From Lepas anatifera (Eukaryota > Arthropoda > Thecostraca > Lepadidae), in NCBI GenBank assembly GCA_034440635.1, contig JAOTON010001258.1, forward strand, positions 124,001 through 188,000: a DNA stretch of 64,000 bases. The letters are read 5' to 3'. Below, in pieces: positions 11,236-22,454 of the stretch (positions are counted from its first letter, which is position 1; each line of letters opens with the position of its first letter). Both the position numbers and the translations under genes were made by a program. The notes beneath the pieces were generated by a model. It saw nothing but the letters and a program-made list of their open reading frames with translations, was not told the origin of the DNA and ran no database searches.

Positions 11236-12229
11236 CATACGTTGAAGCTTGCAAAGAAGCAGCCATTAAGCAATCAATGAGTTTGACCTTGACCCACGGT
11301 CTTTGGCCTGTGACCTGGAACTTAGCATTCTGTAACCTCGGCTGTAACATCAAAACATCATACACGTATTGCCAGGGAACGTCATGTGACCGAAAGCTGT
11401 GGGATCAACAATTGCGATAATGTTTATATGTAATATTTATATTAATGACCTTGGTCTGTAACCTATGATCTAGTCAAATGATCTTAACATACAACTCTGA
11501 CGATACTACGTTTTCATCGCACAGCTAGGTCTGCAATGCATTTGAACTGGTGTGACCGCACATAGGCGTCGGAAAAGAAGGCCAGGGGGCCTGGCCCCCC
11601 ACTTTTTGGCCCAAAATTTCCTTATCTCAGTCAAAATGGGAGAAAACCTGAAATTTTCTTAAACAGTAACTGTGGAAGGCAACGAAGAGCCCAAATTTGA
11701 ACAGTTTTTGATCATATCGTGGAAAGGTTTTTGTCAGCATCAGGTTGAAGTTTGACTGGCCCCCCACTTTTTCCGGCGGCGATGCTTATGTGACCGCAGG
11801 TTATGGCTATTTAGGAATATACATCTGATTTTGTAAGCCTATAGGTCAGTCAGTGCGTAAACATAGAGGACAGATTTTCAAAGTTCTTTCCAAAATTAAC
11901 TCCCTCATCGATGTTGTTTTTCTGCCACGAAGGGTTTCCGGCCACCTCGGGTAATTATGCTTAAGCCCTGTCCGACTGCGTGTTAATGCTCATTACAATG
12001 CTTTAAAGGATGACAATGACTCGTCGCTGGGGCTTCGACAGTACCTATATTGGACATGTAGTGTGACGAAATGGTGATACAATAGGACCAGTGCTAGAAG
12101 TCTGGTGAAAGCCAAATAAGGCAATCGTGGTTTCCCGTGCTCATATATAGGGCTCGCCTATCGCGTCAATTCAAATAAGTTTTTTTCTGCATTGGACCGA
12201 AGCAAACATTTCCCACTTGCGAGTTAGAA
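11236..12229. other. Unassigned sequence
   Basis: No gene recognised. CTGGCCCCCCACTTTTT occurs twice (about 11590 and 11756) as a short flanking repeat. TGCCACGAAGGGTTTCC at about 11923 recurs near 23912, marking another dispersed repeat. Confidence 0.4.
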
Positions 12230-13745
12230 CTATAGCAATACTCTCTCCTTGACGATATCTTTGCGCGATTTTACTCTTCTTGAAGTTAAAGGAAGCAAGC
12301 ATTTGTCACCACGTGGAAAAATATGTGTGTATGTACACCGGACACCGGTTTGCAGCAATGCACCGAAATACGGGAGATGGCGCATCCGTGAGCTGTCTTT
12401 GTGCTGAGCTGACCTTAAGCTGTCAGAGTAGGCAGCTCTGTTCCGTCCAGTGGCGGATCCAGGGGGAAGCAAAAATGGCATGTCCCCCCAAATGGAAAGC
12501 TAGGGGCAAAACTATATTTTTGCCCCCCCCCTCCCTCCCCAAGCGGTCGACCTCCTTTATGCCCCGACTCATTTTTAATTTATAAGCAAGATTTCGGTGC
12601 TTCAACTCTCAACTTCAAACAGAACCAGTGAAGTTCAGTGTAAATATTGGATCTTGGATAGAAAAAAGAATCTTGAGCCCATACTTTTTCCCCCGAGACG
12701 TTTTTTTTTGCCTTTTGGCTCAAATATCCTAAATCCTACTGACAAATCATATTATTGTAGCAAAATTTTTCACTGCGTGACGTTTTTTCTCTTTTTTCCT
12801 TTTTGACTTTGGTTTGCTCCTCCCAAACCGACCGGCTAGATCTGCCACTGGTTCCGTCGATGTCTTCAGAGAGCTCTCGCACCTGCATGGTGTTCAGGTT
12901 TACGGGTGTGAAACGATGAAACCGTTGGGTGCCCTTGATCTTCAACGTCGAGCTGTACCGCTGTATCAGTCGTTTTGACATTTCAAAGACCTCCTCTCTA
13001 CTGACAAACGCGAAATGGATTGTGGTGTCGAAGTATTGCGACAGAAAAGAGAACATCAATAGATGATCCAAGATCTAATTCTTTTCTTCTCTCCTTAAGC
13101 TTATCTTGGCTGTTCTTCTTCTTACTTTACCGCCAACTCCGTCACAGGCGTTCTTCCCGTGGCTGGTAGCAAAGAAGTGTCATTCACATGGTATTTGAAG
13201 GTCTATCTGGATGATAACACACATTGGTAATGTGAAAATTTTTTTGTATTGGCCACCGCACCCGTCTGATACGTAATGTATTTTCTTCAAACTTGGCATG
13301 TGGGTGCGTAGCTAAGGTACGAGTTTGTGCTGCAAGGTATGAGCCATGACGTGAGAGTGCTTTAAGTCGTCACTTAAAAAAACAGCTTCTACTGCACCGG
13401 ACTCCATCCTCAATCCAGTATGGAACAAAAAGGGTGTACAGTCATCTGCTTTGCAGATCAGTGATACGACTGAGCAGCATTTTGCGCAGTACATGTATTA
13501 TTTTCTGATGAGTCATCGATGACTACGGCTTCCCCCGTTAGTGCCTTTTCCTTCCAGTTTGCTATATAATGTCCTTGAGCCATAGAGATGTAGTGGTGAC
13601 GGGTTAGGTTAAATACCCTCCTCACTCAGGGAATCAACAAATCGCTCTATATTATCGACGCAATCCGAAAGCGTGGATTTTCTCTCTGATTTTGACCATT
13701 CTTTGAACGTAATATCTTCAGAAGCCATTTGAACGGAGTCAAAAG
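12230..13745 (-). pseudogene. Broken gene of an uncharacterised invertebrate family often linked to mobile elements
   Basis: In several minus-strand frames I see the ordered motifs of a protein family common in arthropod and other invertebrate genomes, function unknown to me. They are KEWSKSERKSTLSD (about 13710), HYISMAQGHYIANWKEKA (about 13590), VVIDDSSENN with AQNAAQSYHW (about 13520-13450), VHPFVPYWIEDG, and FLSDDLKHSHVMAHTL (about 13380). Further on, after loss of the central block, come TTIHFAFVSREEVFEM (about 13010) and IKGTQRFHRFTPVN with RELSEDID (about 12930-12860). Stops, frame changes and an internal deletion make it non-functional, and a hAT-type MITE at 12448-12850 splits its end. 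It lies between the two arms of a large inverted repeat, so it could be the remnant of that element's own gene. Confidence 0.6.
12448..12850. mobile_element. hAT-type MITE, 403 bp, with perfect 8-bp target duplication
   Basis: Left end CAGTGGCGGATCCAG and right end (reverse complement) CAGTGGCAGATCTAG form terminal inverted repeats. GTTCCGTC occurs exactly once on each side, at 12440-12447 and 12851-12858. An 8-bp duplication with CAGTGG-like ends is typical of the hAT superfamily. No transposase is encoded, so it is non-autonomous. Confidence 0.9.
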
Positions 13746-13964
13746 AGGGTGTCCACTGTCACTGTACTGTTATATTTTTCAACATTACTGTTTCAATATA
13801 TCACTGTTATATGTTTCAAACGTTTCGCGCCTTTTTCCGTGTAATCACGGCACTTCACTAAAGGTGTCCGGTATGACGTACATACATTTGACATTTATGA
13901 CCTGATTTGACTTTAAAGATATAGATATAAGTCCATACAATAGAGCTCAAATAAAACAGTTTAC

Positions 13965-14545
13965 AGGCCTCACACATCCCGGAACATGCGTTTTCCTAAC
14001 CCTCTTAATTGACGAGATCTCAGGGGAGGCATTTCGGGACCCCTTCATTACGTGTTGACACCAGACCACCCTCCACTGTGCGTGTTAAAAACACTAGTAG
14101 ATATAAAAAACGGATGTTCTAACCTATCTTATTGGACGAAAAAAGTTTAATCATCAATTTGAGATATTCCATTTTGAAAAAAGGTGTACCAGCAAATTTG
14201 GGACATGACCTTAGGTCAAGGTCAAATCATATATTTTTTCACGAGTGGCCTAGGGTCAAACGGACTTCAGATTCGAGTTTTTCGGTTCATTTCAGACTGG
14301 AAAATGTATATTTAATGCATAGTTCATCAGTCTCTGTGGGTTGTATAGTCACCTACAAAATGCACTGTAAGCAGATTTTCAAAAAAAGCCTGAGGCAATA
14401 ACTTCTAAAGTTTTACTCCGATTGAGCTGAAACTCCCAGATTCGGCTTTGGGGCCCATGGGAACCCCATGTGCCAATTTTAAAGAAAATCAGAGAGGTAC
14501 CGTGTGGGTCTTGGTCGATTGGTGCTGGAATTGTCCATATGCTCT
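13965..14545 (-). repeat. Right arm of the large inverted repeat
   Basis: Reverse-complement partner of 10377-10962. On the plus strand it reads CGTTTTCCTAACCCTCTTAATT, then GTGCGTGTTAAAAACACTAG, GACCTTAGGTCAAGGTCA and GCCTGAGGCAATAACTTCTA, ending near ATTGGTGCTGGAATTG. Frames inside it are not genes. Confidence 0.8.
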
Positions 14546-14689
14546 GCTTACTACGCAGTCTGCGAATGATACCTATATGAACAGCAGCGGCCAGGTGGGC
14601 ATGGCACTGAAAATGCGCTGCCTGTCCGTGGTACTATAACTGTGAAAGATATATTGAGGGAACCTTATGTTTCCTCGCTTCCTCTCGTC

Positions 14690-15388
14690 ACGGAAAAACG
14701 AATGATGTATAATAGGCCCATGCTAGGTCGAAACACAAAAATTTCCTGACCTAAGGTCAGGCCAGAGTCACTTTTTAACCTAGCATAGTCAATATGAATA
14801 TCAATCGACTCGTAATAGCACTCCAAACGCAACTATATCAAAATAAAATCTGTCTCATCATTTCAGGTAAAGTTATTGACCTAAGACTGAAAACTACTTA
14901 AGTAGCCCCAGATTACCTCTCAGAGGTCACAGGCCAAAAATTGCAATACGAACCGGGAAATGGGCCCAGGAAAGAACGATTTTGAGAATATGGAGGTAGG
15001 TTTATGTGTATCTGCAGAAATACAACCTAATTTATGTTTTTCCCATGTATTTCCAATGGAGAGGTCATGGTACGTAGTTGACCTTAGGTCATCGATATGA
15101 AAAATCCCGAAATAGATGTTGTAGTACTCGGTGGGCCCATTATGTGGTATAAGTTTCAATCCGAAAGATTCACCCATTCTTACTTATGCCACCTGAAAAA
15201 TTTGAGGTGAGGTCACTTGACCTACACTGGCGACCTGACCTGAGATGACCTAACTTAAAATTTTTGGGAAGTCGTGGAGTTTATCAAGGATAAGGTGTGC
15301 CAAGTACGGCGGCGGTTTGCGCTGCCTTTTTCGTGCCGCCAGAAAAAACCCGAGGGGATGTTCAAACCCCCTCACCGGGGCGAGGGTC
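14690..15388 (+). mobile_element. AGGTCA-rich non-autonomous element (opposite orientation to 22455-23190)
   Basis: Shares its whole length, inverted, with 22455-23190, including ATTTCCAATGGAGAGGTCA, CTTAGGTCATCGATATGA, CATTATGTGGTATAAGTTTC and a block with several TGACCT/AGGTCA motifs (15205-15255). The right end carries an imperfect GC hairpin near 15306 and then a terminus whose complement reads TTGACCCTCGCCCCGGTGAG, close to TTAACCCTCGCCCTGGCGGG at 22455. No protein is encoded. Confidence 0.75.
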
Positions 15389-15814
15389 AAAACCTATATA
15401 GATTTTAAGAAGGCTGCTTAACGTTGTAAATGAGATGCCATCAAACACGTTCGTTGATACGTATTTATACAGATCCAAGACTGGCTGCCTGCTTCTACCT
15501 GCGACCGGGTGGCCGTAGATTGTTCCAAAGTAAAACCGTTGTTGTGTTTGCATGGAATTTCATATAGTGCTCGATAATAGTAATAGTACTGATGTGGATA
15601 TACCGGTTACTAATGGCAATGATAGGGGAAAGTTTGTTGCTATCAGGATAAATGTTGAACAAAATCTCAGAATATTGTCGATACGCAAACAAATTTCCCG
15701 TTAAGCATTCTCACAGATCGTGATTGTTCTCACACATTGCAAAATATTGTTCGTATTCGGTGTGCACTGTGCATGCACTATTGAAAACATAAGAAGTTGC
15801 CAATGACCAATGAC

Positions 15815-16963
15815 CATAGGTCAATAGACGATAGACACAGATGAAGCCAGTGCCCATCGGGGAGAGGGAGATGTGCCCATAGGTCAATAGACGATAGACA
15901 CGGATGATGCCAGCGCCCATCGGAGAGAGGGAGATGTGCCCATAGGTCAATAGACGATAGACACGGATGATGCCAATGCCCATCGGAGAGGGAGATGTGC
16001 CCATAGGTCAATAGACGATAGACACGGATGATGCCAGCGCCCATCGGGGAGAGGGAGATGTGCCCATAGGTCAATAGACGATAGACACGGATGATGCCAA
16101 TGCCCATCGGAGAGAGGGAGATGTGCCCATAGGTCAATAGACGATAGACACGGATGATGCCAGTGCCCATCGGGGAGAGGGAGATGTGCCCATAGGTCAA
16201 TAGACGACAGACACGGATGATGCCAGCGCCCATCGGGGAGAGGGAGATGTGCCCATAGGTCAATAGACGATAGACACGGATGATGTCAGCGCCCATCGGG
16301 GAGAGGGAGATGTGCCCATAGGTCAATAGACGACAGACACGGATGATGTCAGCGCCCATCGGGGAGAGGGAGATGTGCCCATAGGTCAATAGACGACAGA
16401 CACGGATGATGCCAGCGCCCATCGGGGAGAGGGAGATGTGCCCATAGGTCAATAGACGATAGACACGGATGATGCCAGTGCCCATCGGGGAGAGGGAGAT
16501 GTGACCATAGGTCAATAGACGATAGACACGGATGATGCCAGTGCCCATCGGAGAGAGGGAGATGTGCCCATAGGTCAATAGACGATAGACACGGATGATG
16601 CCAGTGCCCATCGGAGAGAGGGAGATGTGCCCATAGGTCAATAGACGATAGACACGGATGATGCCAATGCCCATCGGAGAGAGGGAGATGTGACCATAGG
16701 TCAATAGACGATAGACACGGATGATGCCAATGCCCATCGGAGAGAGGGAGATGTGCCCATAGGTCAATAGACGATAGACACGGATGATGCCAGTGCCCAT
16801 CGGAGAGAGGGAGATGTGCCCATAGGTCAATAGACGATAGACACGGATGATGACAGTGCCCATCGGGGAGAGGGAGATGTGCCCATAGGTCAATAGACGA
16901 TAGACACGGATGATGCCAATGCCCATCGGAGAGAGGGAGATGTGCCCATAGGTCAGGTGAATG
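15815..16963. repeat. 63-bp tandem array, about 18 copies
   Basis: The unit contains CATAGGTCAATAGACGATAG, ACACGGATGATGCCAGTGCC and CATCGGAGAGAGGGAGATGT. It is 63 bp, exactly 21 codons, and has no stop in one minus frame, so a 382-codon minus frame (15778-16926) runs through it as 21-residue units beginning MGTGIIRVYRLLTYGHISLS. Openness is explained by the unit length; there is no sign of a gene around it. Copies are nearly identical, with small deletions at the low-coordinate end breaking the frame. Confidence 0.95.
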
Positions 16964-17257
16964 GTGTTAAGGTTGACACTAATTCGTTGGTCAAGCGCAA
17001 ATAATAATTGATTTTGGTCTTAATACAAGGTGGTGGCCACCAAGGGGCTAGTACAGCGTGAGAGCGCCCCCTCCTTCCCACCCTACTTCTGATCGAAAAT
17101 ATGGTTAAGATGCCTTTGATCGAAAATGTGTTTTTAAGGATTTAAGGCCCGTTCTCAGCATTTCTCGATGCAAAAAATGCATGACAGGGCTATCTAAACA
17201 CGTCACTTAACTCGCACAGATTTCCCATGCCACGACTTCGGCTTGGATCATTCATAC
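16964..17257. other. Unassigned spacer between tandem arrays
   Basis: No gene, RNA or repeat recognised between the 63-bp and 20-bp arrays. Confidence 0.4.
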
Positions 17258-17401
17258 GCTTCGATACCGCCTCCCTAAATTCGACACTGCCTCCCTAAAT
17301 TCGATACCGCCTCCCTAAATTCGACACCACCTCCCTACATTCGATACCACCTCCCTAAATTCGATACCGCCTCCCTAAATTCGATACCGCCTCCCTAAAT
17401 T
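17258..17401. repeat. 20-bp tandem repeat, seven copies
   Basis: The unit is TTCGATACCGCCTCCCTAAA with GATACC/GACACC and CCGCC/CCACC variants. Confidence 0.95.
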
Positions 17402-17929
17402 GTGTGCGATCGAGCTGTGTGTGCATGAGCTTTTTAAAATGGTATTATGCGCAGACTGCTTACGAAATAAACGTTTCGGTAGCCTCAGGTTTTAGTTTTA
17501 GGTAGCAAAAAGTGGATAGACTAGTTTTAAAGTTGATGACAATTATTTCGGCTTGTTTCCATGATAAATATTAAGCAGGTTATGATGGATTGTAAGTATT
17601 GGTTTGGTCGTTGTGATGTGGGACGTTATGATTGGGTGGGCTTGGGGAAGTAAGGCGATTGGGGGAGGACTGACAATCCAAACCTCGGCAGAAACGGTGT
17701 CTGCCAAGGGTTTGGGAGGCGCTGGGCAGTGGGATGTGAGCGGCAATACACCTGTAGGTCAACAACACGGCTTTGAAGCAGCTGAAGGTTAAGTCAGCCG
17801 CTTGAAATCCCCCATTCGGCAGATTCTGTATAGGTTCCGAAACGGAAGCTCGGAACCGAGTCCTAGATTGCCTTACAGGTAGATAGCCTGTAAATGGAAA
17901 CTTATCACTTGATTAAATCTTTTTTGCTA
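17402..17929. other. Unassigned sequence
   Basis: No gene seen; short frames on both strands are unsupported. Confidence 0.4.
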
Positions 17930-18280
17930 TGCTCCACTCTAATTCAAGCAAACCTCGCACCTCGCACAGCTGCGTCAAGTTCTGCCTGTTTATGTGACTG
18001 GATTGATCTTTATGTAGCCAACACGTCTTCAATGGTAATGACGTCCAATGATTCTACAACGACTTCAGTAACTATAGAACTAGCGTTAGTCCATACTACT
18101 GCCTGATGCCCACATGCACTCCAACGGCCTCGAGCAGGGTCCTCGCTTGCTAATCTTCTGACCACAAAGTTTACTTGCTCCTGCAAAGTTGCATCTTCTG
18201 TTTCATCGTCCCATCCACAGGTGAGAGCATTGACGCGGCGCTTCATCCATGCTGTGGCTGGACGTAACCAACCACACACG
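17930..18280 (-). pseudogene. RNase H-like fragment of an LTR-retrotransposon Pol
   Basis: Minus frame with LPVCGWLRPATAWMKRRVNA, then SEDPARGRWSACGHQAVVWT, NASSIVTEVVVES and IEDVLAT. In the next part, past a stop, it continues with QAELDAAVRGARFA. The order DP-x-RG-x-W, VVWT(D/N)ASS, IED and AELDAVVRG matches the RNase H region of LTR-type Pol proteins found in invertebrates. The usual Asp in WTDAS is Asn here, and stops interrupt the frame, so it is inactive. No LTRs are recognised around it. Confidence 0.5.
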
Positions 18281-18345
18281 GGTAGGTGAGCTGGGGCATT
18301 CCATGACAAATCGAAACGTCGATAACACCCTCATGTCGCAGATTT
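18281..18345 (+). repeat. Dispersed repeat, AGCTGGGGCATTCC block
   Basis: AGCTGGGGCATTCCATGACA, then AATCGA, and ATAACACCCTCATGTCGCAG recur inverted at about 25215-25300, with a few substitutions and an insertion. Confidence 0.6.
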
Positions 18346-19054
18346 CGGTGTATTTTTTGTCAGGTGGGCTATTGATGGAGCTGATGACGATTTTCGTATT
18401 CATTTTCCTCCTTGATTTATGGTTTGAAAATTATAGCCTCAGGTATTTTGACCATACCCACTTGCATGTCTTTTTTAAAGACGAAATTTTGTCTGTATGC
18501 TTCTACAAATTCCATAAAAACTTGATCTAGGTATCTTAGGGACTATTTATGAATTCTGGCTCATTAGAAATATAATTCAAAAAAATTAAATTTTAAACAT
18601 ATTGTACATTCTTAAATTATTCAAAATCTATAAAAACTATTTTCCTATGACTTATTTTCAACTTTTTGAGGCTCACGTTACTCTTTATACTTTTCTCTAT
18701 AAGATTCAGTAATAAAAAGAATGGAGACTTAACAGAAAGCGAGATCTGAGCTCCCAAACGTCCCGATCCCCACTTTTGTGAGGTTCGTGCGCCAGCGCGG
18801 CCCGCCGTCGCTGCAACTATCAAACGTCTCTGGTCACGAAAAAGGTGTCATTGGTGGAATTGGTCGGCAATGAGGGTAAGGATGTATTAAAAGCAATAAA
18901 TTGTAATCAATGTCCCATTCCTTAACACCCGCACTGGAGAGGCGTCCGACACTTACGGGCACGGGGGGGACTGGTAGGCCCCCTGAGCTCTTGGATTTAG
19001 GAGGCTTAGAAAACTCCGGTTGGGGACTGGGTGGGAACTATTGAAATCTATAGT
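18346..19054. other. Unassigned sequence
   Basis: AT-rich from 18400 to 18760, then mixed. No coding region or repeat family is recognised. Confidence 0.4.
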
Positions 19055-19290
19055 ATGACTGATGTTAATTGACCTAGGTCAGTATCGTCAAGTTCAAACG
19101 AGGTCATAAAGGTCAAGTATTAGCCGTGCTGGGTATTCATCCGGAAATGCCGATATTAAGCTCAAAGAAGTCCAGAATGCACTAAAAACAGAGCAAGGTC
19201 ATTGTGAGAACGTCCCAAGAATTGTAAACCTAATTTTTGGGGTTAAGGTAATTCAAGGTCATTGACCTATGACGTCACAATATGACATAT
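19055..19290. repeat. AGGTCA-rich repeat, same subfamily as 10985-11235
   Basis: Contains TTGACCTAGGTCAG, CGAGGTCATAAAGGTCAAG, GAAATGCCGATATTA and TTCAAGGTCATTGACCTATG. See the partner copy for the shared blocks. The TGACGTCA at its end is a full CRE palindrome absent from the partner. Confidence 0.6.
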
Positions 19291-19466
19291 TACGTCCATA
19301 CATATATTGCACACAATTAAAACACAGATAAAACAGTACATACAAAGCATAGGAAAGATCCCGCGGGAGGAAGAGAGTGGATGAGAAAATCATGCGGCAA
19401 ACGGTAAAAAAACACACACACACATTAAAAACACCAACGCCAGTCAACGACTCTCCACTCGCTCAC

Positions 19467-19508
19467 ACGCGGCACGCGGTCCGGGAACGGGCGGCCCGCG
19501 TGCCGCGT
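19467..19508. repeat. GC-rich hairpin, 13-bp perfect stem
   Basis: ACGCGGCACGCGG (19467-19479) is followed after 16 bases by its exact reverse complement (19496-19508). The surroundings are AT-rich, so it stands out. No run of T follows it, and in this genome it is unlikely to be a bacterial-type terminator. Confidence 0.8.
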
Positions 19509-19617
19509 TCCCCTTATTCCCCTTATTTACACAATCACTAGCACCATAGCAACCGTTGGACGGGAAATGAGCATTGAACTTTACCCATGACATTTTAACT
19601 CAGCAGTGTAACGTTGT

Positions 19618-19700
19618 ATACTTTTAGGGGTGCGTGAGCACCCCTAAAACTTCTGAAAGCACCCCTAAACTTCCAAAAGCACCCCTAAAACAATTCTGCG
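19618..19700. repeat. Fragment of CACCCC-type repeat
   Basis: AGGGGTGCGTGAGCACCCCT followed by repeated AGCACCCCTAAA units resembles the ends of the CAGGGGTGTAA elements near 40743, 44212 and 47300. A TTACACCCCTG end also occurs near 23690. Confidence 0.5.
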
Positions 19701-20234
19701 ACATTCTAATAGGACACAATGCCAGGATTATGTAGTAATTAAATAGAAAACGTCAGAGATTCAGAGCTCTCGTAACTATTCATCTGGAGATATCATTTCG
19801 AGCTTAAAAGAATGCCTAAGTGATCTGGAGGTTTCATATAACCGCATGAGCTCATCTTTAGACGGCGGGAGTAACTATGGAAATTAGGTAGCTGCCATTT
19901 GCAGCCAAAGCCGAAACACCGCGTTTTCCAAAATGTTAATTGCCGTGTCGCCGTTGTCTTAGAATCAGTATCATCGAGTGCAGCTAGACTCGTCGTCTCC
20001 TTGATCATGTCTTCCAGAAAAAGTTCACTGCTGGGCTTTTTTACAAAATGCCATGGTGCATGCTGCAGTTTCCTCCTGAATTTATTTAGGCTGTATTTAG
20101 ATTAGACCTGTCCATAGCTGCTATTCGTACCAAAGCAGGATAAAAAGGCGACATGTCGTAGCTGCACATCTATTGAAACTTGTTTAGAAGTGGAGAGAAA
20201 TCAGGGCCAATATCTGGGAAACATAGCTTGTGCT
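19701..20234. other. Unassigned sequence
   Basis: Two opposing frames of about 70 codons overlap at 19793-20105, neither recognised. Nothing else seen. Confidence 0.4.
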
Positions 20235-21364
20235 TAACCCTCGCCCGTCCGAGAGGAGCATCGATGGTCTCCTAGGCTTTTTAAGGATAGCGGATAAACG
20301 GCGGTGCTGCGACGCCGTATTTTGCATATCTTTTCCTTGATCAATTCCACATCTTTAAAAATTTAAATTTGGTCATGTTAGCTCAGGTCATCAGGCCAAG
20401 GAAAGTGACATCATCTAAAAAATTAGGATTGCATTTAAGCAATAAGTAAAGTTGAGTAAAGTTACTTATAAGTAAGAACACGTTTAACCTAGCAATCCCA
20501 CATGTATACAGCGTAATGGGCCTACCTGCTGCTGCAAGATATATTCTGGGTTTTATGACATCGGTGACATAGTTTCATTTACGGGTCATCTCTTCAATGA
20601 AAATACATGGTAAAACTGTAAAATGGCTACATTTCGGTTCATATTGCTTAACTATAGCCAAAGCACTATATTGCATATTGCTTTCTTATTGCCTTCGGGG
20701 ACCGATTCGACGCCCCTCGTTATTTTCACGATGACACACAAAAAGAGTTAAGTTTAGCCCAATGCTACGTGGAAATTGTATGACAAAATTAATTTGACAC
20801 ATCTTGACAAAATTTCAAGTCAATGTCATGTTGGGTCACCGAGTTATGACGTCATTTCTAAGCCCATGTAAGGCAATTTTGGTCCTAAAAATAAGCCTGA
20901 AAAACTGAGCGTTGCTCGGCTTCTAGAATAGTTAGATCAAGTTTCTAAACAGCATTCGAAAGCTTCTGAAAAGGAAATCTGGAATATGTCATCCATTTTA
21001 AGGTCAAGCCCATAACGAAGGCACCAAGGCTCCCCAAAGGTCAGCAAAGGTTACCGTTTTAGAAGCTGTTGTTGGCTATTCTCATAAACGGGACAAGATG
21101 CAGCAATGAATTTGACATAATAGTGACGAGCATCACCCAAGGGTTCGAATGGCATGCAACCTGACTGTGATCATGATGGACCTAAGGTCAAGGTCACGTG
21201 TGACCTAACAAGTCCATGCCGAATTTTGGTGAGTTCCTTGTATCAAGACAAACACATTGACATTTGGGCTTTATTCCAGGCCCATCGATTCCCGAATTAT
21301 AAGGGATTTTCTAAATGTGTCACAATTTCACCATTGTGTGACCTCACAATGTCACAAAATAGTT
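20235..21364. mobile_element. AGGTCA-rich repeat element ending at the 45-bp satellite
   Basis: Begins TTAACCCTCGCCCG, as at 22455, followed by an imperfect hairpin (ACGGCG...CGCCGT, about 20298-20318) and then AGGTCA or TGACCT motifs at about 20393, 21000, 21178-21205 and 21345. The right end is unclear because a satellite starts there. Confidence 0.5.
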
Positions 21365-21925
21365 AACCTAGGGTAAAAATAATGTACACCTAGGCTAATA
21401 ATGTAGTTAACCTAGGGTAAAAATGATTGTACACCTAGGCTAATAATGTAGTTAACCTAGGGTAAAAATGATTGTACACCTAGGCTAATAATGTAGTTAA
21501 CCTAGGGTAAAAATAATGTACACCTAGGCTGATAATGTAGTTAACCTAGGGTAAAAATGATTGTACACCTAGGCTAATAATGTAGTTAACCTAGGGTAAA
21601 AATGATTGTACACCTAGGCTAATAATGTAGTTAACCTAGGGTAAAAATGATTGTACACCTAGGCTAATAATGTAGTTAACCTAGGGTAAAAATAATGTAC
21701 ACCTAGGCTAATAATGTAGTTAACCTAGGGTAAAAATGATTGTACACCTAGGCTAATAATGTAGTTAACCTAGGGTAAAAATGATTGTACACCTAGGCTA
21801 ATAATGTAGTTAACCTAGGGTAAAATAATGTACACCTAGGCTAATAATGTAGTTAACCTAGGGTAAAAATAATGTACACCTAGGCTGATAATGTAGTTAA
21901 CCTAGGGTAAAAATGATTGTACACC
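21365..21925. repeat. 45-bp satellite, about 12 copies
   Basis: The unit is TAGTTAACCTAGGGTAAAAA then TGATTGTACACCTAGGCTAA and TAATG; a 44-bp variant has TAATGTACACC. It contains CCTAGG palindromes in opposite contexts (TTAACCTAGGGTAA and ACACCTAGGCT). Copies are nearly identical. Confidence 0.95.
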
Positions 21926-22454
21926 GTCGGAGAGTTCAGGTGTCGTGCACACGCTAAGCTTTACCGCGTCTTTCCACCTTTCTAAGTTTTCAAGCGTTGA
22001 GAGGTCGAATCGATCCTCCGGTAGGGCAAGGGATTAAAATACCTCCAGTAGGGAAAGGGTTAAAATAGATTCCTGTTCTCATAGTATAAGTATATTGGGC
22101 CACCTCAAAGGCCCAACTTGACATGTTTGATCTGTGTCTCTGTAAGGTCATTTGGGACTATTTAAGCCTTTTTAGATATGGGTTCGCAGGAAACCCGGAC
22201 AACTTCGCAGGACAACTTGGCAAGGAATGATGATAGATTTCACTTTGGCACCATTTCGCTTAAATTGTCATTACGAGTTGATTGGTATGCATATCGATTA
22301 TGTCAGACCAGATAACGCTCTTGACCTGACCTTTGGTTTGGTCATTCTTAGATTTTGACACAGCATGTTTATACCATGCATAATTTGATTCGCCGTAACG
22401 AGAGGATTCGCCTAAATTATGCTCTAGCTTAACACACTTTTCGACCTCAGTTTG

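Noticed and set aside
19259..19275. TGACGTCA as a real CRE promoter element
   Set aside because: It lies inside a dispersed repeat with no gene nearby.
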